DNA of 64,000 nucleotides from Deinococcus seoulensis (GTDB lineage Bacteria > Deinococcota > Deinococci > Deinococcales > Deinococcaceae): positions 1-64,000 of the forward strand of contig NZ_BMQM01000018.1 of assembly GCF_014648115.1 (NCBI RefSeq), given 5' to 3'. Below the pieces are notes generated by a model that searched no databases, had not been told where the DNA came from, and saw only the letters and a list, made by a program, of their open reading frames with translations. Below, in pieces: positions 61,479-64,000 of the stretch. A program made the position numbers and the translations under genes. Every line of letters starts with the position of its first letter. Positions within the stretch are counted from its first letter, which is position 1.

Positions 61479-62105
61479 TCACGGCACGTCGATCACCGTC
61501 AGGGCGTTGCTGACACTCAGGGTCTGATCGACCTCGGCAAGAAACGCGTCTACCTGATCCGACAGCCGGTCGATGTCCGCCTGTGCGTCCAGCGGGTCGA
61601 GCAGGCGCGCGGCGTTGCGGTCCATGAAGGAGCGGTGCAGCGCCTCGTACTCCGCGCCGCGTGAGCCTTCCTTGCCCAGCAGCGCCTGCGCCTGCTGATC
61701 GAGGCGTTCACCGGCCCGCTCGTTGTGCAGTTCGACTTCCCGCTGCGCGCGGGCGAGGTCGCTCCGCAGCCGCGCGATCAGGCGTTGCTCGAAGGCGACG
61801 CTGGCCTTGCGTTCGATCGCGGCGGCGACCGTGTAGGTCTGCCCGGCGATGTCCACGGTGGTGCGGGCGTTGCTGGCGACCACGGCCGCCTTGATGGCCG
61901 AGCGGCGGCGCAGCAGGTCCGTGACGCTCTGGCGGCGGGCCCTGGCGCGGTCGGTGAACTCGGCGGCGCTGCGGGCCTCGCGGGGCGGCTCCGCGCCGAC
62001 CGTGAAGGTCACGAAGGGCGTCTCGTCGATCAGTTTGTTGGCGCGTTTCTCCAGCAGTTTCAGTTCGCTCAGGGCCTTGGTGATGGTCATTCGTTCACTG
62101 GACAC
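61479..62105 (-). CDS. Coiled-coil protein of phage-like type
   Basis: 208 residues with GTG 62105 (GGAGG seven bases upstream). MTITKALSELKLLEKRANKLIDETPFVTFTVG, ARRQSVTDLLRRRSAIKAAVVASNARTTVDIAGQTYTVAAAIERKASVAFEQRLI and a Glu/Gln/Arg-rich helical C-terminal part resemble proteins found in Gram-positive phages and genomes. No known function. No other phage gene is near. Confidence 0.65.
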   Translation of the reverse strand: MSSERMTITKALSELKLLEKRANKLIDETPFVTFTVGAEPPREARSAAEFTDRARARRQSVTDLLRRRSAIKAAVVASNARTTVDIAGQTYTVAAAIERKASVAFEQRLIARLRSDLARAQREVELHNERAGERLDQQAQALLGKEGSRGAEYEALHRSFMDRNAARLLDPLDAQADIDRLSDQVDAFLAEVDQTLSVSNALTVIDVP

Positions 62106-62235
62106 AGGGACACCTCCGGATCAGGGGGGATCAGGGCCGGGTAGATTGAAGCAGGTGGACGGGAGCCGGAAACGCTGTCTCGAATGCGGCGGGAAGGAGA
62201 GCGGTGATGTCGGGCCGCCTGGGCAATTCAGGCTG

Positions 62236-62263
62236 AAAATAAAAAACCCGCCTGCTTCGGCGG
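62236..62263 (-). terminator. Intrinsic terminator of kptA
   Basis: On the minus strand, CCGCC-GAAGCA-GGCGG followed by GTTTTTTATTTT. It lies about 100 bases past the kptA stop. Confidence 0.85.
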
Positions 62264-62367
62264 TGATAAGGAAAGGATACCCCGGTATGCAGGGCGCGTC
62301 AACCCCCCACCACGCGGCCCGGTTTCTGCCGTCCAGCACGCCCTCTGCCGAGGCAGCCCCAGGTGCG

Positions 62368-62883
62368 TTATGCACCGTCGATGTACGCGGGCGGCACGCG
62401 GTCCACCAGCCACACGCCGTTCTCGCTGACGAACAGCACGTGTCCGGCGGCGTGCATCTCCCCTGCCCGGATGGTGAGGATGACAGGCGGGCCGCGCCGC
62501 GCGCCGACTCGCCGGGCGGTGTCCGGGTCGGGTGAGAGGTGGACGTGGTGGCGGTTCATGGGGCGCAGTCCCTCCTCGCGGATGGCGGGCAGGGCGCCAG
62601 CGTGCGTGCCGTGATACAGCCGCGCGGGCGGCGTGGCAGGTTCGAGTTGCAGGTCGACGGGCACGCTGTGACCCTGGTTGGCGCGGATGTGGTCGCCGCG
62701 CAGGCTGAAGCGCCCCTTGTCGCTTCCTACGACGACGGCCTCAACCTGCGGGCGGGTGACGTTCAGGTGCGAGAGCAGTGGCGCGAGCGGCACCCAGCCG
62801 CCGGGCGCGAGGGTCAGGCCCGCCTCGTGTGGGGCGTGGCGCAGCAGGTACGAGAGGCGTCTGGAGAGGGCGTGGTCGGTCAT
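62368..62883 (-). CDS. kptA: RNA 2'-phosphotransferase, Tpt1/KptA family
   Basis: 171 residues from ATG 62883. LSRRLSYLLRHAPHEAGLTLAPGGWVPL, KGRFSLRGDHIRANQGHS, RLYHGTHAGALPAIREEGLRPMNRHHVHLS match Tpt1/KptA; the conserved Arg, His, Arg, Arg set (RLSYLLRH, IRANQGHS, LYHGT) is present. The enzyme moves a 2'-phosphate from RNA to NAD; its bacterial role is unsettled. Divergent from the M32 gene. Confidence 0.93.
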   Translation of the reverse strand: MTDHALSRRLSYLLRHAPHEAGLTLAPGGWVPLAPLLSHLNVTRPQVEAVVVGSDKGRFSLRGDHIRANQGHSVPVDLQLEPATPPARLYHGTHAGALPAIREEGLRPMNRHHVHLSPDPDTARRVGARRGPPVILTIRAGEMHAAGHVLFVSENGVWLVDRVPPAYIDGA

Positions 62884-62956
62884 GGGGTCAGTGTGCGCGG
62901 GGTAAGGCCGGTGGGGGATCGGCCAGTTGGCGCAGGCCATCCGGCTGGGGGCGCGG

Positions 62957-62962
62957 TACGCT
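62957..62962 (+). promoter_or_regulatory. -10 box of the M32 carboxypeptidase gene
   Basis: TACGCT ends 7 bases before ATG 62970; leaderless spacing. Confidence 0.5.
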
Positions 62963-62969
62963 GCGGGCC

Positions 62970-64000
62970 ATGACACAGCATGAGACGTGGGTGGCGCTGC
63001 GGGCGCACTGGCAGGAACTGGCGGACCTGGGTGGGATCGGGGCGCTGCTGGGGTGGGATCAGAGTACGTACCTGCCGGGCGCGGCGGGGTCGGGCCGGGC
63101 GCGGCAGCGGGCGCTGCTGGCGGGCGTGCGGCACGCGCGGGCGACGGACGCCGGGTATGGGCGGCTGCTGGATCAGGCGGGCGCGCTGGATCTGGGGCCT
63201 ACTGAGGCGCGGATGCTGGGGGTGGCGCGGCGGGAGTTCGAGCGGGCGACGCGCCTGCCGGGGGAGTTCGTGCGGGCGTCGGCGCAGCATGCCGGTGAGA
63301 GTTACGCGGCGTGGGTGGAGGCGCGGCCCGCGAACGACTGGGCGCGGATGGTGCCGCTGCTGGAGCGGACGCTGGACCTGAGCGTGCAGCGCGCTGGTTT
63401 CTTCCCGGAGTTCGCGGACCCGATGGATTTCTTCGTGGACGCCTCGGATGAGGGGATGACGGCCGCGCAGGTGGACGCGGTATTCGCGGAGTTACGCGCG
63501 GCGCTGGTGCCGCTGGTGGACGCGGTCGCGGCGGCCCCGGCGCCCCGGATGGACTTCCTGGCGCGCGAGTACCCGATTCCCACGCAGTTGCGGCTGGGTG
63601 AGGAGGTCGGGGCGCTGTACGGGTACGATTTCGCGCGGGGGCGGCAGGATCTGACGGCGCATCCGTTCATGACGCGGCTGGGTGCGCGGGACGTGCGGAT
63701 CACGACGCGGGCGCAGCTGGCGGACCCGACGGACGCGCTGTACTCGACGCTGCACGAGGTGGGGCACGCGCTGTACGAGCAGGGCGTCGCGGAGGACCTG
63801 CTGGACACCCCGCTGGGCGGAGGCGTGAGTGCCGGGGTGCACGAGAGTCAGTCGCGGCTGTGGGAGAACCTGGTGGGGCGGTCGCGGGCGTTCTGGGCGG
63901 GGCAGTTCGGGCGCTTCCGGGAGGCGTTCCCGGAGCAGCTTTCGGACGTGACCGAGGAGGAGATGTTCCGCGCGGTGAACGTGGTGCGCCGCAGCCTGAT
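62970..64000 (+). CDS. M32 carboxypeptidase (Taq type), cut by the window end
   Basis: ATG 62970 opens a frame running off the window after about 343 codons with no stop. It begins MTQHETWVALRAHWQELADLGGIGALLGWDQSTYLP, as in thermostable carboxypeptidase 1. The zinc motif HExxH is at residues 262-266 (STLHEVGHAL) and the M32 signature HESQSR follows about 26 residues later. It removes C-terminal residues from peptides. The missing C-terminal third (about 150 residues) lies beyond the window. Confidence 0.93.
   Translation, partial: MTQHETWVALRAHWQELADLGGIGALLGWDQSTYLPGAAGSGRARQRALLAGVRHARATDAGYGRLLDQAGALDLGPTEARMLGVARREFERATRLPGEFVRASAQHAGESYAAWVEARPANDWARMVPLLERTLDLSVQRAGFFPEFADPMDFFVDASDEGMTAAQVDAVFAELRAALVPLVDAVAAAPAPRMDFLAREYPIPTQLRLGEEVGALYGYDFARGRQDLTAHPFMTRLGARDVRITTRAQLADPTDALYSTLHEVGHALYEQGVAEDLLDTPLGGGVSAGVHESQSRLWENLVGRSRAFWAGQFGRFREAFPEQLSDVTEEEMFRAVNVVRRSL

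Overview
The window is a high-GC bacterial chromosome segment that looks like Deinococcus. The main clues are a Dps1-type ferritin with an N-terminal metal site (16014-16628), a CbiX/[4Fe-4S] protein of the DR2241 type (24390-25802), and many apparently leaderless genes, in which a TANNNT -10 box sits only 6-10 bases before the start codon. Genes are tightly packed and spacers often consist wholly of structured repeats. No phage, IS transposase, rRNA operon or CRISPR array was seen. All identifications come from reading the sequence and recalling families; no database search was run.

Layout: 0.2-7 kb holds a phosphodiester glycosidase-like protein, a large DUF937 protein with Ig-like repeats, and a minus-strand cluster minD-minE-rodA-DHFR-like. 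7-24 kb is a housekeeping mosaic: a TAP-like hydrolase, rimO, prepilin peptidase, aldehyde dehydrogenase, mobA, dps, a metallo-beta-lactamase-fold hydrolase, an MFS transporter, an S41 protease and an M20 peptidase. 26-33.2 kb is the purine operon purC-purS-purQ-(two DinB genes)-purL-purF. It is preceded by a long leader holding a 37-codon ORF and an attenuator-like hairpin, and a DUF559 gene bracketed by inverted repeats sits inside it. A tRNA-like RNA follows purF on the other strand. 34-41 kb holds a class A beta-lactamase-like hydrolase, sucA-sucB and a small protein made of six exact 22-residue repeats.

41.4-47.1 kb is a LacI-controlled sugar operon: regulator, binding protein, permease, ATPase and xylulokinase. 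47-54.5 kb has an HRDC protein fused to a dead-looking PLP-enzyme fold, a VWA protein, DinB, mscL, a DoxX/YkgB-like protein and a PDZ/radical-SAM DUF512 protein. 54.6-58.7 kb is the riboflavin operon ribD-ribE-ribBA-ribH behind an FMN riboswitch. 58.8-64 kb holds an NAD(P)-binding protein, an unknown protein, a sirtuin lacking zinc cysteines, a phage-like coiled-coil protein, kptA, and an M32 carboxypeptidase cut off by the window end.

The most unusual theme is the repeats. A 140-bp family with TGATACGG termini (four copies plus one isolated end) and a 127-bp element with TAAGTACA termini sit exactly at gene ends. Their terminal TGA or TAA is the stop codon of the neighbouring gene in four cases, and one copy also supplies the mobA start codon. 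Other repeat families end or extend purC, mobA, ribE and the DUF937 gene. Further points of interest are the tRNA-like RNA, the purC leader ORF, the 22-residue repeat protein and the HRDC/PLP fusion.
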